Assembly (NCBI GenBank): GCA_937941765.1
Contig: CALDGQ010000017.1
Coordinates: 124,001 to 188,000, forward strand
DNA from: an uncultured Saprospiraceae bacterium
GTDB lineage: Bacteria > Bacteroidota > Bacteroidia > Chitinophagales > Saprospiraceae
Direction of reading: 5' to 3'
Length of the DNA: 64,000 nt
The position numbers were made by a program, and so were the translations under genes. The notes under the pieces are model-generated. The model was not told where the DNA came from. It saw only the letters and a list, made by a program, of their open reading frames with translations, and searched no databases. Positions 42,953-52,444 of this stretch are shown piece by piece (within the stretch, counting starts at the first letter, position 1; each line of letters begins with the position of its first letter).

Positions 42953-45733
42953 ATGTTAACTATCATCATCATCTTTTATAATGGAAGACGGGAGGCTGAA
43001 CGTAGTTTATATTCTTTGAGTACGCCTTATCAAAAAGGGGTTACAAATGAGCAATATGAAGTACTGGTGCTGGATAGTGGCTCCACAGAACCACTTATAG
43101 CTTCTGACGTTACAAAGTTTGGACCTAACTTTAGATACGAATATGTCCAAACAAATCATCCATCTCCAACAGAAACTTTGAGATACGGTTTGAGTCAGGT
43201 AAAAACGGATTTCGTTGGAATTATTATTGATGGTGCTCATATTCTTTCTCCTGGAATTTTGAAATCATACTTCGAAATTCAAAAAATAAATTCCCAATCC
43301 TTCGTTTATGTTCCTATTCATCATTTAGGCAACTATCAACAAAATGATTCTATGACTTTGGGTTACAACAAAGAAGTGGAAGATAAAGCATTAGCGGAAT
43401 TGAATTGGAGAGAAAACGGCTATTCATTGTTTCAGTTTTGTTGTTTTGACCAATCAAATTTTTATGAATTCAGAACTCAATCGGAAAGTAATTGTTACTT
43501 TTTACCAACAAAAGAGCTTCGTGACATCAAAACTTTTGATAAAGACTATTTCTCCATCGGTGGTGGTTTAATAAATCTAGATACTTTTCAATCTTTAAAT
43601 GAATCTGATAGTTTAGTTAATTATACATTAATTGGAGAATCAACTTTTCACCAATTTCATGGCGGTACTTCTACCAATATAGAAAGGGAAAATCATCCCA
43701 TCAATTTGTACCGAAATGAATTTAAGTTATTAAATGGATACAACTATCGGCAATCTGAAAGTCCAACTATCTATTATGGAGCTTATCACCCATCTATACA
43801 GTTTGTCAGACCAAAAACTCAACGCTCTGCTTTAATAAGTTTGTTGAAGAAACGATTGCTTCGAAAAAAACCAAAAACCTATAAAGCTATTGTCGATTTA
43901 GGTGTTGAAACCTATCCTTTCGAAATTATATTTTTATTCCGACGCGCGATGTATTATATCGCAAATAATCAGCTCGATTTAGCTGAACAAGATTTTATTA
44001 AAGCAACTGAAATAAGAAAGCAAACGATACCACCATTAATTAATCTCTTCGATTTTTATGTAGAAAACAATCAATTTCGAAAAGCTAAAGAAGTTATTAT
44101 CAAAGCAATTGATGTCAATAGTACGGACGCTTCTTTAGTTTTGAACCGTGCTTTTATAAATCAAAAATTAAATAAAAAGCAAGAAGCTAAAACGGATTTA
44201 GCCTTAGCAAAAAAAATATTACCAAGAGAAAAAAATATCAATCCAAAAGAATATGCTTTAATCGTAAAACGATTGCAAGAACTCAGAGTCGGTAACTTAG
44301 CTTTAAAGTACTTCAATGAAGGAGTACTAAAATTTCCTGATTCTTTGCCATTGTTAATTACTGGATTCAAACTTAATTCGGACGAAGCATTTTTGTCTAA
44401 TATCTTCAAAAGGATTGATCAACTTGTCTCGCCTACTGATTCACCAGATATTTATTTCAACGGTGCAAGAGCATATCAAAGAATCGGTAGCCATCCAAAG
44501 GCAGTAGAAATTTTTTCTAAAATAAAAACACCCGCTAAAAAACTTTCAAAAGAGATTGAAAAATTAAAGCTCTCTTCTTTAGGACAATATGAGACGATAG
44601 ATAATATTAATATTGCAGTGAATGCTTACCATCAAATGAACACGTCCAAAATTGATCATTGTTATTCTTCCTATATTTTATCTCTTGCACATTTTAGGAA
44701 TAATGATCTTGAAAAAAGTATTCAATATTTTATTCCATCCATTGCAGAAAACGCACTCGATGCAACCCAATTGGAATTTGTAAATAAACTGTTGGATCAG
44801 CCAGAACTCAACACGATATCCAAAGATCTTTTGGTAAAATTGACTCGTCAAGTACTTTCTTCGTTGACGAAAAAAGCTGATTTATTAAGCACGGCTGAAT
44901 TCGATCTTATTAAAAGATTATTTAGCCTTGTCGCTTCTCCTCAAATGTTAAATAAATTGAATCAACCGATAAAAACGGAAGACTCCAATTATGATGGATT
45001 TATTTTTTCTCACATTCAAAAAACTGCTGGAACTAGTATTAGAAGATATCTTTCATGGGCTATTCGGTTAAGTCAAATAGATCCGCAACTTGCACATATT
45101 CCTGGAGAATTTGGTCTCGGAAATCATACCAATACGATCCAGTTAAATGAAGCGGAATTACAACAACTTTCAACTAATAAAGTAAAGATAGTGTTGGAAC
45201 ATCACAGTTTCCACGAAGTCCTACCTTCTTATTTAAGTCACTTAAAAAATCCATTTCAGTATACAATTCTCAGAGAACCACTGTCAAGATTTGTGTCTTA
45301 TTATTACTTTTTTTATTATAACATTGACCCTGTTTTTAATGCACATTTAAATGAGCTGAGTCCAGAATTATTAGAAAAATTTATGCGGAAATGTAGAAAT
45401 CTACAAACTGCCTATCTTTCAGGCGTAGACTGGCATATCGATATCGATCAAAAAGTTGGTAAACCTCAGCTGGAAAAAGCTAAAGAAAATCTGCTTAACA
45501 AATTTCAATGTTTTGGCATTTTTGAATCTCTAAATGAGAGTATAAAATTGTTAAAATCTGCTGCACCAGAATGGTTACTTATTCCGGAAATTGATTTGCC
45601 CGACTTAAATAAAAACAAACATCAAGGTATTCAAGTCAATGATTTTGTAAAAACTACTTTTCAAAAACTCAATGAGCACGATATTGAATTATATGCTTTT
45701 GCAAAAGAAAATTTCAAGAAACAATCTTTTTAA
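42953..45733 (+). CDS. Glycosyltransferase 2 - TPR - sulfotransferase fusion protein
   Basis: This 926-residue protein joins three modules. The N-terminal family 2 glycosyltransferase (about 1-255) starts with IIIIFYNGRREAERSLYSLS, has IIDGAHILSPG where other GT2 enzymes have DxD, and ends with LIGESTFHQFHGGTS. A helical TPR array follows (about 320-640). The C-terminal sulfotransferase (about 680-926) has the 5'-phosphosulfate loop SHIQKTAGTSIRRYL (near 686) and the 3'-phosphate motif LREPLSRFVSYYYFF (near 772). It would use PAPS to sulfate a glycan that its own glycosyltransferase may extend. The three-module layout recurs in the gene at 46761. Confidence 0.85.
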   Translation: MLTIIIIFYNGRREAERSLYSLSTPYQKGVTNEQYEVLVLDSGSTEPLIASDVTKFGPNFRYEYVQTNHPSPTETLRYGLSQVKTDFVGIIIDGAHILSPGILKSYFEIQKINSQSFVYVPIHHLGNYQQNDSMTLGYNKEVEDKALAELNWRENGYSLFQFCCFDQSNFYEFRTQSESNCYFLPTKELRDIKTFDKDYFSIGGGLINLDTFQSLNESDSLVNYTLIGESTFHQFHGGTSTNIERENHPINLYRNEFKLLNGYNYRQSESPTIYYGAYHPSIQFVRPKTQRSALISLLKKRLLRKKPKTYKAIVDLGVETYPFEIIFLFRRAMYYIANNQLDLAEQDFIKATEIRKQTIPPLINLFDFYVENNQFRKAKEVIIKAIDVNSTDASLVLNRAFINQKLNKKQEAKTDLALAKKILPREKNINPKEYALIVKRLQELRVGNLALKYFNEGVLKFPDSLPLLITGFKLNSDEAFLSNIFKRIDQLVSPTDSPDIYFNGARAYQRIGSHPKAVEIFSKIKTPAKKLSKEIEKLKLSSLGQYETIDNINIAVNAYHQMNTSKIDHCYSSYILSLAHFRNNDLEKSIQYFIPSIAENALDATQLEFVNKLLDQPELNTISKDLLVKLTRQVLSSLTKKADLLSTAEFDLIKRLFSLVASPQMLNKLNQPIKTEDSNYDGFIFSHIQKTAGTSIRRYLSWAIRLSQIDPQLAHIPGEFGLGNHTNTIQLNEAELQQLSTNKVKIVLEHHSFHEVLPSYLSHLKNPFQYTILREPLSRFVSYYYFFYYNIDPVFNAHLNELSPELLEKFMRKCRNLQTAYLSGVDWHIDIDQKVGKPQLEKAKENLLNKFQCFGIFESLNESIKLLKSAAPEWLLIPEIDLPDLNKNKHQGIQVNDFVKTTFQKLNEHDIELYAFAKENFKKQSF

Positions 45734-45787
45734 AAAATCACCAATTTGAAATAACTTGTATTGGCCAATCTAAAAAATATTGCAACA

Positions 45788-46531
45788 ATGACATATGATT
45801 GTTTCGTTTTTACGCACATTCAAAAAACTGCAGGAACCAGTATGCGAAAAGTCATCGCTGATGCTTGTGTCAAAAATGGAATCGCTTCCACAAAAGTTCA
45901 TATCCCAGGAATGCTAGGATTGGGGTCAAGAAAAAATACAGTTCAAGCAACAGCTGTGGAATTGATTGATTTAGAAAACAGAGAAGTGAAAGTAATGTTA
46001 GAACATATCAGTTATAATGCACACTTGAAACCGTTTCTCAAACATGTAAAGCATCCTTTCTATTTCACAATTCTCAGAGAGCCTGCAGAAAGATTCATTT
46101 CTTATTATTATTTCTTTTACTACAAGAAAAAACCAGGTTATGATGCGCTTTTAAATGATTTGGAGGATGTACTTTTTCAAAATTATGTGACGAAATTTCA
46201 AAACCTAATGACCGCTTATGTTGGAGGAGTAGCTTGGTTTTTAGGAATTGATAAAACAGTTGATGATGCAGTTTGCAAGACCGCACTTTATAATTTAGAA
46301 CACAATTATGGAACCTTCGGGATACAAGAAGATATGAAGCTTACCTTCGATAAATTAATAAATCGTACCCCTTCTTGGTTAAAGATCGAAGCACAAAATT
46401 TACCTATATTAAATAATAGAACCTCCAATCAAAATGACAAACTTAAAGGTAAAAAACTAGCTATTTTCAATGAAGCAAATATTTTTGATTTAGAATTATA
46501 TGCTTTTGCAAAGGATTTATTTTATTCCTAA
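45788..46531 (+). CDS. Stand-alone sulfotransferase (Sulfotransfer_2 type)
   Basis: This ~247-residue enzyme corresponds to the sulfotransferase module of the upstream fusion. The PAPS-binding loop FVFTHIQKTAGTSMRK lies at the N-terminus, and ILREPAERFISYYYFFYY carries the 3'-phosphate-binding Arg and Ser. The Met at 45788 (MTYDCFVFTH) is preferred; an in-frame TTG at 45761 would add nine residues. It starts about 55 bp after the fusion protein stop codon and resembles that protein's C-terminus closely, so it probably arose by duplication of the domain. Confidence 0.85.
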   Translation: MTYDCFVFTHIQKTAGTSMRKVIADACVKNGIASTKVHIPGMLGLGSRKNTVQATAVELIDLENREVKVMLEHISYNAHLKPFLKHVKHPFYFTILREPAERFISYYYFFYYKKKPGYDALLNDLEDVLFQNYVTKFQNLMTAYVGGVAWFLGIDKTVDDAVCKTALYNLEHNYGTFGIQEDMKLTFDKLINRTPSWLKIEAQNLPILNNRTSNQNDKLKGKKLAIFNEANIFDLELYAFAKDLFYS

Positions 46532-46760
46532 ACTAATCAAGCATTCCACTTAGAATGTTTGCCTAAAAAGGCTTAACTTAATTGCTTATTGAAAATCCAA
46601 ACTCAGGACTATGGTCCTTTTTACCGATATTTTTTATTTAAAATAATCATTCCACTTTATGATTTTATCGGTACTAGTACAATTGCAATAAAACTTAATT
46701 GTGCACTTTAAATCCTCAAATTTTTTCCAATATCTTTTTTCAATTTAATTTGCTTGAAGC

Positions 46761-49184
46761 ATGCAACCACTAATTACAATCGTAATCAATTTTTATAATA
46801 ACGAAAGAGAAGCTCCTAGATCTTTATATACTTTATCTGCTGCATACCAAAGAGGCGTTACAGAAAATGACTATAAAATAATCGCTATTGATAATGGTTC
46901 GCCCAAACCACTTAAAGAAGAACAAGTTTTAAAATTCGGTAGTAATTTTACTTATTACAATTTCAAATCAAAACATCCATCTCCATGCGAAGCTATTAAT
47001 TTTGGAATCAATAAAGCAGACACTCCTTTTGTTATGTGTTTGATTGATGGTGCACATATGTTGTCTCCAAGAGTTGTGGATTTTACTATTAAAGCAATAA
47101 GAGCTTATGACAATCCCGCAATCTTCACATTACCATTACACTTTGGTCCATACATGCAGTTTTATTCAGTGATGCATGGATATAATCAAAAAGTAGAAGA
47201 TAGTTTGTTAGAAAGTATTCCTTGGGTTGAAAATGGGTACAGTCTGTTTACTATTTCTAATATGAAAAATTATGAACGAAATTTTTTCTCTCCATTATAT
47301 GAAAGCAATTGTTTTACTGTAAAAAAATCAGAAATGCTTCGCCATGGTTCGTTTAGCGAAAAATTTATTAGTTCTGGAGGAGGTTTGGTAAATTTAGATA
47401 TCTTCAAAAAATTGGTAGAAGATGAATCGATTCAAAATGTTACGCTTGTCGGTGAGGCCAGTTTTCATCAATACCACGGTGGAGTTACTACTAATCAAGC
47501 AAAAAAACATCAACCATTACCAGCTTTCAAAAAAGAGTACAAAGATATTTATGGGGTTTACTTTTCAGGAGCTACCTATGTTTCTGAATATATTGGAATC
47601 GTAACACCAGAAAGTAGTGATCAAATCCCAAAACAACGCTGGCATATCTATCGAAATATTGCTACGGTATTAACCAATAGAAAGAAATTCGCACAAGCTA
47701 TTTCCGTTTTGAATTTGGCTAAAGAGCAACATCCTAACCGATTACAACTTTATATGCAATTGGCGAACATCCATGAAAAAAACCAGGATTTTAAAAATGC
47801 AGAATTAAATTACAAAAAAGCAATTGAGATAAGTCCTGCTAATGAAATCGATCAATATGTCAACTTAGGAATATTATACCTATACAACGGTGAAGAAGAA
47901 TTGGGGAAAAAATGTTTACAAAAGGCAGCTATTCTAGAACCAGACAGTGCTAAAATCACGGCGAATCTTGCAAAGTACTACATAGAAAAAGGAGAGAAGC
48001 CAAAAGCTTTGGTTCAATTGGAATTGGCATCAGACATGATTACTAGAAGAAGAGCTCCACAAAACATTTACATGTCAATGGCGCAGTCATATAGAAAATT
48101 GAAAAAATTTGATAGAGGAATCGAATCTCTTGACCACCTCTTGAAAATCAATAGTTCAAATTCGAATGGTCATTTTTTGAAAGCGATTTTATTAATGCAA
48201 TCAAGGCAATATGATGCCGCCGAAAAATCATTCCAAAAGTCATTGGCTTGTAACTATAGAGACCCCATAAAGATAAGAACGAAACTAGTTGAGCTATATC
48301 AACTTCAAGGCAAGATAATAGAATCGTTAAATGAGTGTTATCAAATTAAACTTTTAGACCCTGATTCCCTTTTCAATATCGCTACAATCAAAAAGCTTTC
48401 GGATACTTTAAAGGCTGAAAGGAAAGCTGCGAATTATGACTCCATTATTTTTACACACATCCCCAAATGCGGCGGCATGAGCTTCCGAAAGTTTTTTCTA
48501 GAAGGTGGGCTCAAAAGTGGAATTGCTAAAGAAAGTATTTGGACACCTGGACTGAATGACATCAACATCATTCACAACATACAAGTGTTAGGAATGTTAG
48601 GAGAATTGATTGAAGATGATAAAGTTATCATTGCTGACCACTCATACTACAATATTCATGAAGTATATAATTTAAAAACAATGGAACGGCCATTCTACGC
48701 AACCATTATTAGAGAACCTTATGAGCGCTTTATTTCAGCTTACTATTACTTTTATTTTGAAAGAGGTGAAGATGGTTTAAAAGGAATTGATCTGAATGAT
48801 CTTCCTGCCGATCGATTTAAAAAAGTATTGGAAAAAGAAGGACTCCAATTAACCAGATATTTAGGGGACTATAAAATTGATGCGGTTTCTGGAGAAGAAA
48901 TAACAATGGATCATGCAAAAAATGCTTTAAAAAATCTCATCACAAAATATGCTACTTTTGGCATTTTTGAAGAAATGAATACGAGTCTCCAATTAATTCT
49001 AAATCAACTCCCTTCTTGGTTAAATACAAAATTCGAACTACCAAATTCTAACAAAAGTGCTACGAATCTTAACAACCTCAACATTCGACCTGAGTTGAAA
49101 AAAGAAATTGAAACTTATATTGCTCCTGATGTTTATTTATATGCAAAAGCGAAAGAGGCATTCTTTCAACGCATAGCCAATTAA
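46761..49184 (+). CDS. Glycosyltransferase 2 - TPR - sulfotransferase fusion protein (second copy)
   Basis: This 807-residue paralogue of the 42953 gene has the same module order. The glycosyltransferase (about 1-255) shows ITIVINFYNNEREAPRSLYT, CLIDGAHMLSPR and TLVGEASFHQYHGGVT. The TPR part (about 295-540) has clear repeats, for example QLYMQLANIHEKNQDFKNAE and YVNLGILYLYNGEEELGKKC. The sulfotransferase part (from about 555) has IFTHIPKCGGMSFRKFF, with PKCGG replacing QKTAGTS, and IIREPYERFISAYYYFYF near 650. The divergence in the PAPS loop suggests a different acceptor or donor preference, an inference only. Confidence 0.85.
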   Translation: MQPLITIVINFYNNEREAPRSLYTLSAAYQRGVTENDYKIIAIDNGSPKPLKEEQVLKFGSNFTYYNFKSKHPSPCEAINFGINKADTPFVMCLIDGAHMLSPRVVDFTIKAIRAYDNPAIFTLPLHFGPYMQFYSVMHGYNQKVEDSLLESIPWVENGYSLFTISNMKNYERNFFSPLYESNCFTVKKSEMLRHGSFSEKFISSGGGLVNLDIFKKLVEDESIQNVTLVGEASFHQYHGGVTTNQAKKHQPLPAFKKEYKDIYGVYFSGATYVSEYIGIVTPESSDQIPKQRWHIYRNIATVLTNRKKFAQAISVLNLAKEQHPNRLQLYMQLANIHEKNQDFKNAELNYKKAIEISPANEIDQYVNLGILYLYNGEEELGKKCLQKAAILEPDSAKITANLAKYYIEKGEKPKALVQLELASDMITRRRAPQNIYMSMAQSYRKLKKFDRGIESLDHLLKINSSNSNGHFLKAILLMQSRQYDAAEKSFQKSLACNYRDPIKIRTKLVELYQLQGKIIESLNECYQIKLLDPDSLFNIATIKKLSDTLKAERKAANYDSIIFTHIPKCGGMSFRKFFLEGGLKSGIAKESIWTPGLNDINIIHNIQVLGMLGELIEDDKVIIADHSYYNIHEVYNLKTMERPFYATIIREPYERFISAYYYFYFERGEDGLKGIDLNDLPADRFKKVLEKEGLQLTRYLGDYKIDAVSGEEITMDHAKNALKNLITKYATFGIFEEMNTSLQLILNQLPSWLNTKFELPNSNKSATNLNNLNIRPELKKEIETYIAPDVYLYAKAKEAFFQRIAN

Positions 49185-49195
49185 AAAATCAAGCT

Positions 49196-50245
49196 ATGAA
49201 TATTTCTTACAACCATGGATTTGATTTCAGTAGTAAATCAACTAAAGAATTTGCTTGGAGCATTAATCAACTTATCAAAAACGGTGAAGAAGATATCGCT
49301 ATTGAATTGTTAGAAATCGGCATTCTTTACTATCATCAAACTTCTAGAATGTGTTATCTATTTGGAAAAGCATATGGCAAGAAAGATAAAGCTAAAGCGG
49401 TTGAATATTTAAATCGTTCTTTGTCGACAAAACCAAATTTCAGACCTGCATTACTGGAATTATCAAAACATGATCCAAGTGTTTATACGTCATTAATTCG
49501 AGTGGCACATTTGCTAAGAAAATCAATGAAGTTTGATATTTCTAAGGATTTCTATAACAAGGCAATGAGCGTCCAGCTAAAAAACAATATGCCTACATGT
49601 GCATACTTTATTAAAAGCCATTTGGAATTAAATGGTTTAAAAACGTTTTTTGAAATCGGTACTTTTGTTGGATACAATGTCTTGCAAATTGAAGCCCAAA
49701 AATCTTTTGCTATTGACAAAGAATTGCGTATTCCTTCCTGGGAGAATAATATTGACCCAACGGTTTCTTTCTACAATATGACTAGTAATTTATTCTTTAA
49801 AGATCATAATTCAGAAATAGCAACTTGCGGAATTGATGCTTGTCTTATTGATGGTGCACGTGATTATGAAAATCAATTAAAGGATGTCCAAAACTGTTTA
49901 AAATATGTAAACGACAATTTCTTAATGGTTATTCCAAATTGTCTACCTTCAAATACTGCCGCTGCTCTAGCCTCCTTACAAGAGGCACAACAACATGCTT
50001 CGTTTACTGGTGAGTGGTTTGGTGAAGCCTATAAAACTTTATTATGGCTAAGTGTTAACTACCAAGATCTTGAAATTACAATCATTAAAGAAAATGGGGG
50101 AACTGCATTGATTCAAAAAGGAATCAACAATATTCCTTGCACCTTAAGTGAAAATGAAATCAAATCTTTCAATTTTAATGAATTAGCATTCAACAGGTAT
50201 TTTAGACCTTTAACGATGGTCGAATATCTAACAAAAAAATCGTGA
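49196..50245 (+). CDS. Methyltransferase-like protein with lost metal ligands
   Basis: This 349-residue paralogue of the 51345 gene has an N-terminal helical region with TPR-like spacing (about 1-130) and a class I methyltransferase fold (FFEIGTFVGYNVLQIEAQ). In the intact paralogue the motif DGLHTYE and the sequence IIMHDC carry the His and Asp used in metal-dependent O-methyltransferases. Here they read DGARDYE and VIPNC, so both sites are altered. SAM-fold residues are partly kept. It may be a non-catalytic partner or bind another ligand. It begins 11 bp after the fusion gene and its end overlaps the long form of the next gene, so it is in the same operon. Confidence 0.7.
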   Translation: MNISYNHGFDFSSKSTKEFAWSINQLIKNGEEDIAIELLEIGILYYHQTSRMCYLFGKAYGKKDKAKAVEYLNRSLSTKPNFRPALLELSKHDPSVYTSLIRVAHLLRKSMKFDISKDFYNKAMSVQLKNNMPTCAYFIKSHLELNGLKTFFEIGTFVGYNVLQIEAQKSFAIDKELRIPSWENNIDPTVSFYNMTSNLFFKDHNSEIATCGIDACLIDGARDYENQLKDVQNCLKYVNDNFLMVIPNCLPSNTAAALASLQEAQQHASFTGEWFGEAYKTLLWLSVNYQDLEITIIKENGGTALIQKGINNIPCTLSENEIKSFNFNELAFNRYFRPLTMVEYLTKKS

Positions 50246-50292
50246 ATCTTTGTACCAAAATAATTATCTTTAGTAAGCAAATTAATTTAACC

Positions 50293-51330
50293 ATGGAAAG
50301 AGAACAAATAATAAAAAAAATAAATGCGCTTGCAAGACAAAATAATTGGTCTGAAGCAATTGATATCCTTAAGGTTGAAAAAAATAAAAAATACAGACCT
50401 TGGATGGATAATCAAATTAGAAGATTAAGAATTCAGGCTTTTGACCACCTTCCTGCTTTACCAACTAATAACAATCCTTGCCCGCCAAATGCTGAAAATC
50501 CATTTCCAGATATTGTTAATGAATTACCAGAACTAGACATTGCCGATTTGGATATTGCCAAACTATCTGGTGCAATCAAACATCATGGTGCAATCATTGT
50601 TAGAAATTTTTTAAATTCGGACATTGCTGATCAACTTACCCAAGAAATCGATACTGTAATGGAGACTTCAAAAAAATTCTTAGGGACTGAAGATCCTAAA
50701 GAACGTGTTAGAAACCAATGGTTTTCTCCATTGGACACAGAAAAGTTACGTCACCTAAATAAAGGTGTTGGGATGATGAGACAATCAGGAGCTGTGTATG
50801 CGATGTACTCACCTAAGGTGGCTAGTTCGTTAATCAGTATGTTTGAAAAAAATAATTTAAAACCATTACTGAAAGAATATTTCAAGGAGAACCCATGCCT
50901 ATCCATAAAAAAATGGGTGTTAAGAAAAATGACTCCTTTGAAAAGTCCGGCTGATTGGCATCAAGATGGCGCTTTTATGGGAAAAGAAATAAAGAGTTTG
51001 AATTTGTGGATTGCCTTGTGTGATTGTGGAAAAGGAACCAATCGTCCAGGAATGGATTTGGTACCAAAACGACTACACGATATTGTACCTACAGGAACGG
51101 ACGGTGCTTACTTTGAATGGTCTGTTTCTCAAAATTATGTGAAAAAGAATTTTCAAGATACTCCTCCTGTCAGACCGTTTTTTGGAAAAGGAGATGCTTT
51201 GTTTTTTGACCATTTAAATCTTCATTGCACTACCTATTCAGAGGAATATACTGAACAAAGACATGCAATTGAGACTTGGTTTTTTGCTGAATCAAGTGCT
51301 CCAAAAAATCAAATTCCAATTTATTGGTAA
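50293..51330 (+). CDS. Phytanoyl-CoA dioxygenase (PhyH)-family enzyme
   Basis: This Fe(II)/2-oxoglutarate oxygenase-like protein (345 residues from the preferred ATG at 50293, MEREQIIKKI) has the iron-binding HxD in SPADWHQDGAFMG and the distal His and 2-oxoglutarate-binding Arg in HLNLHCTTYS and EQRHAIETWFF. An open frame runs back to 50242 and overlaps the previous gene by 4 bp, but the residues before Met18 look non-coding. A short N-terminal helical region precedes the catalytic core. PhyH enzymes hydroxylate aliphatic carbons, often on fatty acids, glycans or natural products. It ends 14 bp before a convergent gene. Confidence 0.8.
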   Translation: MEREQIIKKINALARQNNWSEAIDILKVEKNKKYRPWMDNQIRRLRIQAFDHLPALPTNNNPCPPNAENPFPDIVNELPELDIADLDIAKLSGAIKHHGAIIVRNFLNSDIADQLTQEIDTVMETSKKFLGTEDPKERVRNQWFSPLDTEKLRHLNKGVGMMRQSGAVYAMYSPKVASSLISMFEKNNLKPLLKEYFKENPCLSIKKWVLRKMTPLKSPADWHQDGAFMGKEIKSLNLWIALCDCGKGTNRPGMDLVPKRLHDIVPTGTDGAYFEWSVSQNYVKKNFQDTPPVRPFFGKGDALFFDHLNLHCTTYSEEYTEQRHAIETWFFAESSAPKNQIPIYW

Positions 51331-51344
51331 ATGATTCATCCAGA

Positions 51345-52397
51345 TTACATTCTATGTTTTTTTGACCATTCCCAGAAGTATGATCTATCTTTTAGATTTA
51401 ATAACTCGGTATGATTTTTATCAAATGCATGAAAGTCCATGGCCAGTATTTCCTCATCAGTAAGGGTCAATGTACTTTGAGCACCTCGCTTGGTCACCAT
51501 TCCCAATCCGTGATCTGTATCCAAAACAAAAACTTCTAAATCAGCTCTATTAGCACGCATCCAAAGGATTGCCTTAAATACATCTCCATTCCAAAAGCCT
51601 TTAAATCCGTCCATCTTTTGCGCTTCTTCCATGATAGGATGTGCAGCAGCAAAACATCTTGGAAAACAGTCGTGCATAATTATAATTCCATCATCTTTTA
51701 GATGATTCAAAGTATTTAGTACATCGCGAAGCGATTGTTCATAAGTATGTAATCCATCAACAAAAACAACATCCGCTTTTTTCTGCAATAATGGTTCTTG
51801 TTTCTCTGTCTCATAAAATTCATCACTAGGCAGTTCATAGAATTTGACATGGTCAGGAAATTTATCGGTGTGCTTTATCCTTCGAACAGGATCAACTGCA
51901 ATCTTTCGATCAGCTTGAATTTGAAGAAAATTTTGCCCCACAAAAACACCAATTTCTAAATATTGTTTTTCTCTTGAAGTATTCAATAAACTTTGAACAA
52001 CTGTTGTTCGATTTACCATCTTACGCTCCATTTGTGCGTTAAGCACATTCCGCATGTAGGTATCACTTTCTTTAACAAAACCAGTTGACCTAAGCGTGTG
52101 TCCAATGTTGACAATATTCAAAATCAAACTATCACTTGTATATTCAAGTAAGTAAAATAGTTTTTCCTTGTTTGGTAAAGCAGCAAGTCGATTTGATAAT
52201 TGAATCGCTTTTGCCAATCTTCCTGAATCAGCATAAACCCTTATTCTGAAAAGCAGATTTTCCATATGCTCTTCTCCAATATGTTCTTCAATATATTTTT
52301 CGGCAGTAGCATAATCTTGTTCTCCATAAATCAGATCTACTATTTCCTTAATTCTTTCTTTTTCTATTTCGTTAACTTTCATTGCAATAATTAGCAC
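51345..52397 (-). CDS. Class I SAM-dependent methyltransferase with N-terminal helical region
   Basis: This 350-residue enzyme begins with a helical, TPR-like part (about 1-140). The methyltransferase core has motif I YLEIGVFVGQNFLQIQAD and the metal-binding elements VFVDGLHTYEQSLRDV and DDGIIIMHDCFPR. These match the class of metal-dependent (Methyltransf_24-type) O-methyltransferases. It is the intact paralogue of the 49196 protein. It is transcribed toward that gene and follows the PhyH gene at 52445 by 47 bp, so the pair mirrors the methyltransferase/PhyH pair on the other strand. Confidence 0.78.
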   Translation of the reverse strand: MLIIAMKVNEIEKERIKEIVDLIYGEQDYATAEKYIEEHIGEEHMENLLFRIRVYADSGRLAKAIQLSNRLAALPNKEKLFYLLEYTSDSLILNIVNIGHTLRSTGFVKESDTYMRNVLNAQMERKMVNRTTVVQSLLNTSREKQYLEIGVFVGQNFLQIQADRKIAVDPVRRIKHTDKFPDHVKFYELPSDEFYETEKQEPLLQKKADVVFVDGLHTYEQSLRDVLNTLNHLKDDGIIIMHDCFPRCFAAAHPIMEEAQKMDGFKGFWNGDVFKAILWMRANRADLEVFVLDTDHGLGMVTKRGAQSTLTLTDEEILAMDFHAFDKNHTELLNLKDRSYFWEWSKKHRM

Positions 52398-52444
52398 TAT
52401 TTTAAAATTTAAAAAATAGTAGGTTTGGTTTTTGAAAATGAATT

